64,000 bases of DNA from Kitasatospora viridis (GTDB lineage Bacteria > Actinomycetota > Actinomycetes > Streptomycetales > Streptomycetaceae), in the NCBI RefSeq assembly GCF_007829815.1, contig NZ_VIWT01000001.1:3805501-3869500 (forward strand). Direction: 5' to 3'. Both the position numbers and the translations under genes were made by a program. Of this stretch, positions 50,423-59,500 are shown one piece after another. Every line of letters begins with the position of its first letter. Position 1 is the first letter of the stretch. The notes beneath the pieces are model-generated. The model worked only from the letters and a program-made list of their open reading frames with translations. It was not told the origin of the DNA and ran no database searches.

Positions 50423-53137
50423 ATGCGCTACCGGATCCTCGGCCCGATCCAGCTCGGCTCGCACACCCCCTCCGCGGCCAAGATCCGCACCGTGCTGGCC
50501 GCGCTGCTGGTGCGGGCCAACGAGGTGGCGGCCACCGGGAGCCTGATCGATGAGCTGTGGGGCGAGGCGCCGCCGCGCACCGCCACCACCACCCTGCAGG
50601 TGTACATCTCCCAACTGCGCAAGGCCTGCGCGGCGGAGGACGGCGAACCGGAACTGACCGGGCGTCAGACCCGGATCGCCACTCGGTCGCCCGGCTACCT
50701 GATGCGGGTCGAGCCCGACGAGTTCGACCTCGCCCGGTTCGAGGCCCTGCACGCCGACGGCCGGGCCGCCGCCGAGCGCCTGGACCACCGGGAGGCCGCC
50801 CGGCTGCTGCGCGAGGCGCTCGCGCTGTGGACCGGGCCCGCGCTCTCCGGCGTGCCGCGCGGCGCGCTGCTGGACGCGGCGGTGGTCCGGCTGGAGGAGC
50901 AGCGGCTGGAGGCCCTGGAGCAGCGGATCCGCGCCGAGCTCGCGCTCGGCCGGCACCGCGACCTGTGCGGCGAGCTGATGGCGCTGGTCCACGAGCACCC
51001 GCTGCACGAATCCCTGCACGCCGAGCTGATGCTGGCCCTGCACCGCTCCGGCCGGCAGGCCGATGCGCTGCGCACCTACGACCGGATCCGCCGGGCGCTG
51101 GGCGAGGAGCTCGGCGTCGACCCGGGTGCCGAGCTGCGCCAACTGCACGAGCGGGTGCTCCGGTTCGACCCGCGCCTGGAACTGCCGGCCGCCGCCCGGC
51201 CGCCGGAGCCGGCCGCCGCGCCCGCGCCGCTCGCCGGTGGCGGCACGCCCTCCCCCGCGCCGTTCGTCCGGGCCCGCCGACTGCCGCCGCCGGTAGCCGA
51301 CTTCACCGGCCGGCAGGAGCAACTCGGGCAGGCCGGGCAGCTGTTGCGGGCCGGCCTGGCCGACCCGGCGGGCCGGGTGCTGGCCGTGGTCGGGGCGGCC
51401 GGGGTGGGCAAGACGGCGTTCGTGGTGCGGCTGGCCCGCGAGCTCGCCGGGGAGTTCCCGGACGGCTGCCTCTTCCTCGGGCTGCGCGGGCCCGGCGGCG
51501 GCGCCCTCGATCCGGCCCAGGCGCTGCTCCGGCTGGTGCGCCAACTGCGGCCGGACGCAGCCGAGTCGGCTGCGGCGGAAGGCGGCCAGCCGGACGGCCC
51601 GGCGGACGGACCGGCGGTGTTCGAGGAGCTGGCCGACGCCCTGCACCGCGCCCTGGCCGGGCGGCGGCTGCTCGTGGTGCTCGACGACGCGGCCTCGGAG
51701 GCGCAGCTGCGGCCCGTGCTGCCCGCGCTCACCGACTGCGCCGTGGTGCTGACCGCGCGCCGCACCCTCGGCTCGCTGGACGGCGTCCGGCACCTGGTGC
51801 TCGACGTCCTGACGCCCCGTGAGTCGCTGGAACTGCTCGGCGCCACCGGCGGCGTCAGGATCGCCGAGGACCCGGCCGCCGCCGCCCGGATCGCCCGGCT
51901 CTGCGGCCACCTGCCGCTCGCCCTGCGGGTGGCCGGGGCCAGCCTGGCGGCCCGGCCGCACTGGTCCGCCGCCGCGCTGGCGGCCCGGCTGGAGGACGAG
52001 CGGGCCCGGCTCGGCGTGCTCGCCTGCGGCGACCTCGACGTCCGGGCCAGCCTGCTGGTCGGCTACCGCGAGGCCGGCGCCGCCGAGCGGCAGGCCTTCC
52101 CGCTGCTCGGGCTGGCCGCACCGGAGTTCCCGCTCTGGCGGGCGGCGGCCCTGCTCGGCTCCCCGCCGGCCGTCGCCGAGCGGGTGGTCGAACGGCTGGT
52201 CCAGGCGCACCTGTTGCAGGCCCGGGCCACCCCCGGCAGCCCGGTGCGCTACCGGATCCACGAACTGCACCGGGCGATGGCGCTCGAACTGCTGGACCGG
52301 GCCGGCCCCGAGTCGGTGCGGGCCGCCACCACCCGCCTGTGCGACGCCTACCTGGCGCTCAGCCGGCACGCCGACGCCCGGATCGCGCCGGGCCGCGCCC
52401 TCGGCCCGGAGCCCCGGCCGCACCGCCCCGACCTGCTGCCCGATCCGGCGGCCGAGGTGCGGGACGCGCCGCTGCGCTGGTTCCAGGAGGAGGCGCCGGG
52501 CCTGGTCGCCCTGGTGCGCCAGGCCCACACCGCCGGGCTCTGGGAGCAGACCTGGCAGCTGGCGGACAGCCTGGTCGGCTACTTCCAGGCGAGCGCGGCC
52601 TGGCCGGACTGGGAGACCACCGGCGAGCTGGCCCTGGACGCGGCCCGCCGGGCGGGCCACCCCGGCGCCGAGGCGGCGGCGCTCTGCTCGCTCGGCGACC
52701 TGGCCTGGCAGCGCCGCCAGGTCACCCGGGCCCTCAACCGCTTCGAACTCGCCGGTGCCCGCGCCCGCCACGCCGCCGACGCCAGGGTCGAGGCCCGCAG
52801 CCTGATCGGCCTCGCCGACGGCGTCCTCGACCGCGGCGACACCGCCGCCGCCCGCCGCGCCTTCGGCCGCGCCCTGGCCCTGTGCCGCGACGCCGAGGAC
52901 GCCCGGGGCACGACGGACGCGCTGCGGGGCATCGCCCTCGCCGAACTCCTCGCCGGCCGCAGCGAGGAGGCCCTGCGCACCCTCGCCGAGTGCCGCCGCG
53001 CGGCGGAGCGCCTGGGCGACCGCCGCTGGACCGAGTTCGCCCGCCGCGCGGCGGAACGGATCCGCGCGGCCGCAGGCGAGGGCGCCACCACGGCGGACGC
53101 GCACGAGGTGCGCCCGGGGGTGTGGCTGATCGGCTGA
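50423..53137 (+). CDS. AfsR-type regulator: SARP + ATPase + TPR-like repeats
   Basis: The 904-residue protein has a SARP DNA-binding domain (about 1-95: YRILGPIQLGSHTPSAAKIRTVLAALLV), a BTAD (about 98-245), a P-loop NTPase of the NB-ARC/STAND type (Walker A VVGAAGVGKTAFVV about residues 320-332; Walker B RRLLVVLDDA; GHLPLALRVAGA), then helical repeats to the end resembling TPRs. This layout is that of AfsR. The start ATG 50423 has GGGAG just upstream. It is downstream of the AfsA-like gene in the same operon. It may integrate nucleotide state with activation of the cluster. Confidence 0.9.
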   Translation: MRYRILGPIQLGSHTPSAAKIRTVLAALLVRANEVAATGSLIDELWGEAPPRTATTTLQVYISQLRKACAAEDGEPELTGRQTRIATRSPGYLMRVEPDEFDLARFEALHADGRAAAERLDHREAARLLREALALWTGPALSGVPRGALLDAAVVRLEEQRLEALEQRIRAELALGRHRDLCGELMALVHEHPLHESLHAELMLALHRSGRQADALRTYDRIRRALGEELGVDPGAELRQLHERVLRFDPRLELPAAARPPEPAAAPAPLAGGGTPSPAPFVRARRLPPPVADFTGRQEQLGQAGQLLRAGLADPAGRVLAVVGAAGVGKTAFVVRLARELAGEFPDGCLFLGLRGPGGGALDPAQALLRLVRQLRPDAAESAAAEGGQPDGPADGPAVFEELADALHRALAGRRLLVVLDDAASEAQLRPVLPALTDCAVVLTARRTLGSLDGVRHLVLDVLTPRESLELLGATGGVRIAEDPAAAARIARLCGHLPLALRVAGASLAARPHWSAAALAARLEDERARLGVLACGDLDVRASLLVGYREAGAAERQAFPLLGLAAPEFPLWRAAALLGSPPAVAERVVERLVQAHLLQARATPGSPVRYRIHELHRAMALELLDRAGPESVRAATTRLCDAYLALSRHADARIAPGRALGPEPRPHRPDLLPDPAAEVRDAPLRWFQEEAPGLVALVRQAHTAGLWEQTWQLADSLVGYFQASAAWPDWETTGELALDAARRAGHPGAEAAALCSLGDLAWQRRQVTRALNRFELAGARARHAADARVEARSLIGLADGVLDRGDTAAARRAFGRALALCRDAEDARGTTDALRGIALAELLAGRSEEALRTLAECRRAAERLGDRRWTEFARRAAERIRAAAGEGATTADAHEVRPGVWLIG

Positions 53138-53193
53138 GGGGGTGTGAGCCCTGCGGCTAAGCTGCCGGGGAAGTACCGAGCACGGAGGTTCGC

Positions 53194-53385
53194 ATGCCCC
53201 CCACCCAGCGGTCCCTGCCCGCCCTCGCAGCGCTGTGCGGGCTCCTCGCCACCGCCCTCGCAGTGGCAGTCGGCGAACTCGCAGGCACCGCCCGCCTGGT
53301 GGCGCTGGCGGTGCTGGGAACCGGCCTGCTGGCGTGCATCGGCGTGACGAGTGCGACGCTCGCCCGCACGAGGCGCGACACGTGA
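53194..53385 (+). CDS. Small two-segment membrane protein
   Basis: The 63-residue protein has two hydrophobic segments (about 9-26 and 34-55) and a basic C-terminus (RTRRDT). GGAGG lies 6 bases before ATG 53194. I recognise no family. It lies 56 bases after the AfsR-type gene and may be co-transcribed. Confidence 0.6.
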   Translation: MPPTQRSLPALAALCGLLATALAVAVGELAGTARLVALAVLGTGLLACIGVTSATLARTRRDT

Positions 53386-53391
53386 GCGCGA

Positions 53392-53419
53392 GCCCCTGAC
53401 CGTGTGACAGGTCAGGGGC
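53392..53419. terminator. Bidirectional hairpin terminator
   Basis: A perfect 10-bp stem (53392-53401 with 53410-53419) with an 8-base loop lies between the convergent small membrane protein and thioesterase genes. Confidence 0.83.
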
Positions 53420-53442
53420 CGGGCCGGGCCGGGGTCAGTGGG

Positions 53443-54201
53443 TCAGTGGGTCAGGGCGGCGCCCATCTCCTCTACGTCGTCGATCAGTTGTGCGGCGAAT
53501 CCGGCGAAGGCGTCGCCCAGCAGGTAGAAGTGGCCGCCGGGCATGACGTGCCGGCGGAAGCCGCCGGTGGTCTCCCGGGACCAGGCGGTGAGCAGGTCGG
53601 CGGGGGCCCAGGGGTCGTCGATTCCGCCGAAGGCGGTGACCGGGCAGGTGAGGGGTGCCCGGTCGGGGTGGGGGCGGTAGGACTCGACAGCCCGCAGGTC
53701 GGCGCGGGAGGTGCGCAGGAACCGTTCGACGAAGCCGGGGAGCTCGTGGATGCGGTCCGGCAGGCCGCCCAAGGCGATCAGTTCGGTGAGCAGTTCGGCG
53801 TCGTCCAGTTCGGCGAGGCCGCGGCCGGCCTGGGGGTGGAAGGCCGGGGCGACCCGGGCCGAGACGCCGACCCAGACGGGCGGGGCACCGATCCGTTCGA
53901 GCTCCCGGGCGGTCTCGACGGCCACCAGGGCGCCGAGGCTGTGGCCGAAGAGCGCGAACGGGGCGTCCGTCCACGGCTGGACGTCCGCGACCGCGCGGGC
54001 GATCACGGCGGTCATCTCGGTGAGGGGCGGCTCGGCGTGGCGCTTGCCCCGGCCCGGGAGGTCGAGCAGGAGGAGTTCCCAGCCTTCGGGCAGTCGGTGC
54101 GTCAGCGGGTAGTAGCCGGCCGCCGAGCCGCCCGCGTGGTGGAAGCCGATCAGCCGCAGGGTCGGCCGGTCGAGCTGGCGCGGCCGGACGAAGGGGCTCA
54201 T
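53443..54201 (-). CDS. Type II thioesterase
   Basis: The 252-residue alpha/beta-hydrolase has the type II thioesterase pattern: IGFHHAGGSAAGYYPL, LLLDLPGRGKR, the nucleophile Ser in LFGHSLGALVAVE, Asp in GGIDDPW and His in MPGGHFYLLGD. It removes wrong acyl groups from carrier proteins and may also release product, as the last PKS protein has no attached TE. ATG 54201 overlaps the PKS stop (ATGA). Confidence 0.92.
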   Translation of the reverse strand: MSPFVRPRQLDRPTLRLIGFHHAGGSAAGYYPLTHRLPEGWELLLLDLPGRGKRHAEPPLTEMTAVIARAVADVQPWTDAPFALFGHSLGALVAVETARELERIGAPPVWVGVSARVAPAFHPQAGRGLAELDDAELLTELIALGGLPDRIHELPGFVERFLRTSRADLRAVESYRPHPDRAPLTCPVTAFGGIDDPWAPADLLTAWSRETTGGFRRHVMPGGHFYLLGDAFAGFAAQLIDDVEEMGAALTH

Positions 54202-56507
54202 CTGGGCTGCTCCTGTCCGGCGCGCAGGATGTGCTCGCCGAGCCGGCGGAAGAGCGTGGCCAGCGGCACCTCCTCGGTGAACTCCTCGACCGGGAGCTCG
54301 ACCTGGTACTCGCGCTCGACGGCCATCGCGAACTGCATCGCGGTGAAGGAGTCGCCGCCGACCTCCAGGTAGGTGCGCTGCGGGTCGAGCGCCTCGGTTG
54401 CGCGCAGCACGGTGGCGAGTTCGGCGGCGAGGAACTCCTCGACCAGGTCCCGGTCCGGGTCGTCGGACCCGCCGACTTCCGGCTCCGAACCTGCGGAGAG
54501 CGGCACCGCAGCATCCACCGGCCGCTCGTCGATCCAGCAGCGGCGCCGCTGGAACGGGTAGGTCGGCAGGTCGCCGAGCAGCCGGGCGCCCGGGGCGCGC
54601 AGGGCCGCCAAGCGCAGGTCGGCGCCGGCCAGGAAGAGCGCGGCCAAGGCGGTCGCGAGGAGCTCCGGAGTGCGGTCGGCCCGGTCGGTCACCAGCGGCA
54701 GGACCTGGCCCTCCCACTCCAGTTGCGCGTATCCGGCGGTCGGCGCACCCGGGAGTTCGGTGATCCGCAGCCCGAGCTCGCGCAGCCGCCCGGCCAGCTC
54801 GGGGTGGTCGGCCGTGACCCGCAGCCCGACTGTCGGCTTCGCGCCCCGGGTCACGCTCGGCCGGCCCTCGGTCAGCGCGGAGGCCAGTTCAGCGCCGGTC
54901 CGCCCGGTGACCGCGAGGCGGTGCTCGAAGGGCGTCCGGCCGGTGTTGAGCGTGTGGCAGAGCGAGGCGACGGAGGCGGCGTCAGCGTCCTTGAGGAGCA
55001 GCGCGACGGAGCCCGCCAGCTCGCGCAGGCTCTCCGCGCTCCGCGCCGACAGCACCAGCAGCTCGGTCCGGCCCGGTTCGACGGTCGCAACGGGTTCGGG
55101 TTCGTACGCCTCCAGCAGGGCGTGCGCGTTGGTCCCGCTCATCCCGAAGGCGCTGATCCCGCCGATCCGCCGCTCGAACGCCGCCGGCCACTCTTCGGAG
55201 GCGCGCGGCACGGTGACCGCCACCCGCTCCCACGGGATCAGCGGGTTCAACTCGCCGTCAGCGGCTCCGAGTGCGGCCGGGATCCGGCCGTGACGGAGCA
55301 TCAGCACCAGCTTGATCAGGCCCGCGATGCCGGCGGCTGCCTCCAGGTGGCCGATCCGCGACTTCACGCTGCCCACGGCGAGCGGCGCGGCCCGGCCCGC
55401 GGCGCCGCTGCCGAGCACGGCGTCCAGCGCGCCGACCTCGATCGGGTCGCCGAGCGCCGTGCCGGTGCCGTGCGCCTCGACGAAGCCGACCTCGCCGGGG
55501 GCGACCCGGGCGTCGGCCAGCGCGGCCCGGATCACCTCCTGCTGGGCGGGGCCGCTGGGCACGGTCAGGCCCGAGGAGGCGCCGTCGTGGTTGACGGCGG
55601 TGCCGCGCAGCACCGCGAGCACCGGTCGGCCCTCGCGTTCGGCCTGGTCGAGCCGCATGAGCACCAGCATGCCGACGCCCTCGCCGCGCCCGTAGCCGTC
55701 GGCGGCGGCGGTGAAGGTCTTGGACCGTCCGTCCGGCGCCAGCGCCCGGTTCTGGCAGAGCGAGACCATCAGGTCGGGCGAGAGCACCAGGTTGGCCCCG
55801 CCGACCAGGGCGTAGCGGCACTCGCCGCGGCGCAGGCTCTGGGCGGCCAGGTGCAGCGCGACGAGCGAGGAGGAGCAGGCGGTGTCGCAGCTCAGCGCGG
55901 GGCCGGACAGGCCCATCACGTAGCTGATCCGGCCGGCCGCCATGCAGTGGCCGCCGCCGGTGCCGTAGTAGGGGTCGATGCCGGTCTTGTCGTCCGGCGC
56001 GGCCATCCGCTCGACGTACTCGGCGGACATGATGCCGACGAAGACGCCGGCGTTCAGCCGGTCCTGCCGCCGCACCGCGATGCCGGCCCGCTCCATCGCC
56101 TCCCAGGCGCACTCCAGCAGCAGCCGCTGCTGCGGGTCGAGCGCCTCGGCCTCGCGCTGCGAGATGCCGAAGAAGGCGGGGTCGAAGCCGGCCACGTCGG
56201 CGAGGAAGCCGGCCCGGTCCACGTAGGAGGAGCCCGGCCGGTCGGGGCGCGGGTCGAAGACCCGGCGCAGGCCGGGGCGGTCCTCGGGGATCGGCCCGAG
56301 CGCGTCGGCGCCGCCGAGCAGGAACTCCCAGTAGGCCTCCGGCGTGGTGAGGCCGCCGGGCAGCCGCAGCGCCGTGCCGACCACGGCCAGCGGTGCCCGG
56401 TGGGCCTCCTGGGCCTCCTCCAGTTCGCGCACCCGGGCCTTGAGGGAGCGGGAGAGGCGGAGTTGATCCTCCATCAGTTTGCGCAGGTCATCCGGTTCCA
56501 CGGTCAC
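54198..56507 (-). CDS. Type I PKS module KS-(deleted AT)-ACP
   Basis: This 769-residue protein begins with a docking-type coiled coil (about 4-36, LRKLMEDQLRLSRSLKARVRELEEAQE). The KS (about 38-465) is complete: Cys211 in DTACSSS, His346 in EAHGTGT and His387 in SRIGHLEAA. The KS-AT linker (LLVLSARSAESLREL) and post-AT segment LPTYPFQRRRCW are present, but only about 85 residues lie between them and no GHS or GQGSQ motif occurs, so the AT is gone. An ACP follows with Ser720 in LEVGGDS. The start GTG 56507 overlaps the previous stop. As the last module before a free thioesterase, it probably makes the final extension. Confidence 0.9.
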   Translation of the reverse strand: MTVEPDDLRKLMEDQLRLSRSLKARVRELEEAQEAHRAPLAVVGTALRLPGGLTTPEAYWEFLLGGADALGPIPEDRPGLRRVFDPRPDRPGSSYVDRAGFLADVAGFDPAFFGISQREAEALDPQQRLLLECAWEAMERAGIAVRRQDRLNAGVFVGIMSAEYVERMAAPDDKTGIDPYYGTGGGHCMAAGRISYVMGLSGPALSCDTACSSSLVALHLAAQSLRRGECRYALVGGANLVLSPDLMVSLCQNRALAPDGRSKTFTAAADGYGRGEGVGMLVLMRLDQAEREGRPVLAVLRGTAVNHDGASSGLTVPSGPAQQEVIRAALADARVAPGEVGFVEAHGTGTALGDPIEVGALDAVLGSGAAGRAAPLAVGSVKSRIGHLEAAAGIAGLIKLVLMLRHGRIPAALGAADGELNPLIPWERVAVTVPRASEEWPAAFERRIGGISAFGMSGTNAHALLEAYEPEPVATVEPGRTELLVLSARSAESLRELAGSVALLLKDADAASVASLCHTLNTGRTPFEHRLAVTGRTGAELASALTEGRPSVTRGAKPTVGLRVTADHPELAGRLRELGLRITELPGAPTAGYAQLEWEGQVLPLVTDRADRTPELLATALAALFLAGADLRLAALRAPGARLLGDLPTYPFQRRRCWIDERPVDAAVPLSAGSEPEVGGSDDPDRDLVEEFLAAELATVLRATEALDPQRTYLEVGGDSFTAMQFAMAVEREYQVELPVEEFTEEVPLATLFRRLGEHILRAGQEQPR

Positions 56508-59500
56508 GCCTCCAGGTCGTTCTGCACGGCTCGGATGAGTTCCTCGAATGACAGGTCCCGCGGGTCGCCCTGGTCGGCGCCGTCGTCCGGGACCGCCGCC
56601 TCGGGCACGGGTGCCTCGGCGAACAGCGAGCCGGTGACGTAGTCGGCCAGCGCGGCGACGGTCGGGTGGTCGATCGCCACGGTCGCGGGCAGTTCGGTGC
56701 CGAGGGCGTGGGCGAGCTGGGTGCGCAGGTCGATCACCATGATCGAGTCCAGCCCGAGGTCGGCGAAGCCGATGGTGTCGTCGGCCCGGGCCGGGTCGCC
56801 CAGCACCTCGCCGACTAGGTCGCGGATCGCGTCCCGCAGCTCCGCGCCCCGCAGCTCCGCATCCCGCCCGGCGCCGGCCGGTCCGGTCAGCCGGTCGAGC
56901 AGCCAACCGCGTTCCCGGCCGCCCGTCGCCCGTTGGACGACCGGCGCCGAGCCGGCCAGCAGGGCGCCCCTGGGGTGCCCGGCGAGCCGCTCCGCGTACC
57001 GCTGCGGGTCGAGCGCGACGGCCACCAGGCCGGCCCGCTCCCCGCCGGCCGCGAGCGCGAGCAGCGGTCCGGCCTCGGCGTCGTCCAACGGCCGCACCCC
57101 GAGCCGCTCGGTGGCCCGCTCGACGGCGGCCGCGGCGGCCATCCCGCCCTTGTCGGCCGGCACCCACGGGCCCCAGGCGACGCTGGTGGCGGGCACGCCC
57201 GAGTCGCGCAGCGCCTGCGCCAGGCCGTTCAGGTAGCCGTTGGCCGCCGCGTAGTTGGCCTGCCCGGCCGAGCCGAGCACGCTGGAGACGGAGGAGAAGA
57301 GCACGAAGGCGTCGAGCCCGGCCCCGCGCGCGGCCGCGGCCAGGTGCTCCGCGCCGCGCGCCTTGGCCGCGAAGACCTGCTCGAAGGAGTCGGCGGTCAG
57401 GTTCTCGAAGGCGCCGTCCCGGTTCACCCCGGCCAGGTGGAAGACGGCGCACAGCGGTTCGGCCGCGCGCACCGCCCGCGCGCAGTCCTCCGGGTCGGTG
57501 ACGTCGCCGGCCGTGACGGTGACCTCGACCCCGGCGGCGACCAGCTCGTCGATCACCCGGCGGGCGGTCTCGTCCGGTGCTGAACGGCCCATCAGGGTCA
57601 GTGCGGGCGCGCCCTGTTCGGCCAGGGTCCGGGCCACGCTCAGGCCGAGCGCGCCGAGACCGCCGGTCACCAGCACGCCGCCCCGCCAGCGCGGTTCGGC
57701 GCCGGCCCGGGCGAGGGGCACCAGCCGGGCCGCCTTCGGGCCGTCGGGGTCCAGGGCGAGCCGGAGCTCGGGCAGGCCGGCGTCCAGCTCCGCCGCGAGC
57801 AGTGCGGCCAGGGCGCGGGCGTCCCGGGCCAGTTCGGGGTGCGGGGTGATCCGGAGCAGCCGCCGCTCGGCGTCCTCGGCCTCCAGCGCGGCGAGCATGC
57901 CCCAGAGGGCTTCGCGCACCGGCGCGGCGGCGGCCCGTCCGTCGCCGAGCACGGCGTACGGCACGGAGCGCGGCGCCTCCTCGCGCAGCGTCCGGGCCAG
58001 CGCGACCGCGGCGTCCAGGGCGTCGCAGGCCGCCGCTTCGGCGACCTGCCCGAACCGGGTGTCGAGCACCAGGCCGGTGGCCGCGTCGAGCGCGGTGGCG
58101 TCCGCCGCGACCGAGGCGTCGTGGCCGAGCGCGGCCAGCGCCTCGGCCAGCGAGGCGGTCCACTCGTCCGGTCGGCCCAGCACCAGCACCCGGTGCCGAG
58201 TGCCGGTGCCCGCCGCCCGCTCCGGCCGGGCCGCCCACACCAGCTCGTGGGCGTGCGGCGTGCCGCCGCGCAGGCTCTGCTCCAGCACGGCCTTCGGGGC
58301 GTGCCGGACCCGGAACCCGTCGGCGGTGAAGACGGTGGTGCCGGCGCCGGTGAACAGGTGCAGGTCGGCGGTCTCCACCCGGGAGCGGCCGTGCGGCAGC
58401 GGCTCGGCCTTGGTGACCCGGACGTGGCCCCACAGCTCGCCGCCTCCCTCCGGCCGGCCGGGGAAGGCGAGCCGGGCGGCCGCGAACGGGATGGCCAGCG
58501 AGGGCGCCTCGGCGGCCTCGTCGTCGACCATGAACCCGGCGATGCTCTGGAAGCAGGAGTCGATCAGGCCCGGGTAGACCTCGTAGTCGGCCGGGTCGTC
58601 GGGCAGTTGGGGCTGCTGGTAGCGGACCAGCGCCTCGCTCCCGCGGATCCACACGTCGGCGATCCACTGGAAGGACGGGCCGAGGGTGTAGCCGAGCTCG
58701 CGGAAGTAGCTGTAGAAGGCCGCACCGGTGATGTGCCGGTCGGCGTCCGCGATGAACGCGTCGCGGTCGGGCAGTGCGGGGAGCGGGCCCGCCGTCGGGC
58801 CGAGCCGGGCGGCCAGGTGCCGCTCCCAGCGGTTCTCCTCCCGGTCGATCAGGCTCTGCACCGTCAACTCGCCGTCGGCGAGCAGGATCTGTGCCTCGTA
58901 CCGCTCGCCGTCCTTGATCACCAGGGCGCGCGGGCAGACCAGGTCCTCGATCGCGAACGGGCGTCCGCCGCCGGCCAGCGCGGAGAGCAGGGTGCCCAGG
59001 TGCGAGGCGGCGGGGGTCACCACCGTGCCGTACAGCCGGTGGTCGGTGAGGTAGCCGGGGAACTCGGCGGTGCGCTCGAAGGCGAAGGCGCGGCCGCTCA
59101 GCGCGGGGGAGCGCAGTTCGGCGCCCCAGTGCGCGGCCCGGGCGGCCGGGGCGGCGGCCGGGCGCGGGCGCACCGTGGTCCAGTACGCCGTCTCGGCGAA
59201 CGGGTAGCGCGGCGCGGCGCCCCGCTGTGGGCTCGAACCGGCCTGCACCCGGGCCCAGTTCAGCTCCTGGCCGTGCTCGTAGAGGGTCCGGGCGGCGGCC
59301 GCCAGGATCGCCCGGTCCTTGCCGCCGCGCCGCAGCGAGGGCAGCGTGCCGCCGGCGGGGGCCAGGCCGGCGGCGGTGACCAGGTGGCCGAGCGTGCGGT
59401 CCGGGCCCAGCTCCAGGCACAGGTCGATCTCCAGCTCGGCGAGCCGCTGCGCGCCCTGGTGGAACCGGACGGGCCGCCGCACGTGCTCGGCCCAGTAGTC

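Noticed and set aside
48860..53104. Minus-strand open frame extending the adenylation gene through the AfsA-like and AfsR-like genes
   Set aside because: Only the part after ATG 48859 has adenylation motifs; the rest is antisense of well-supported genes.
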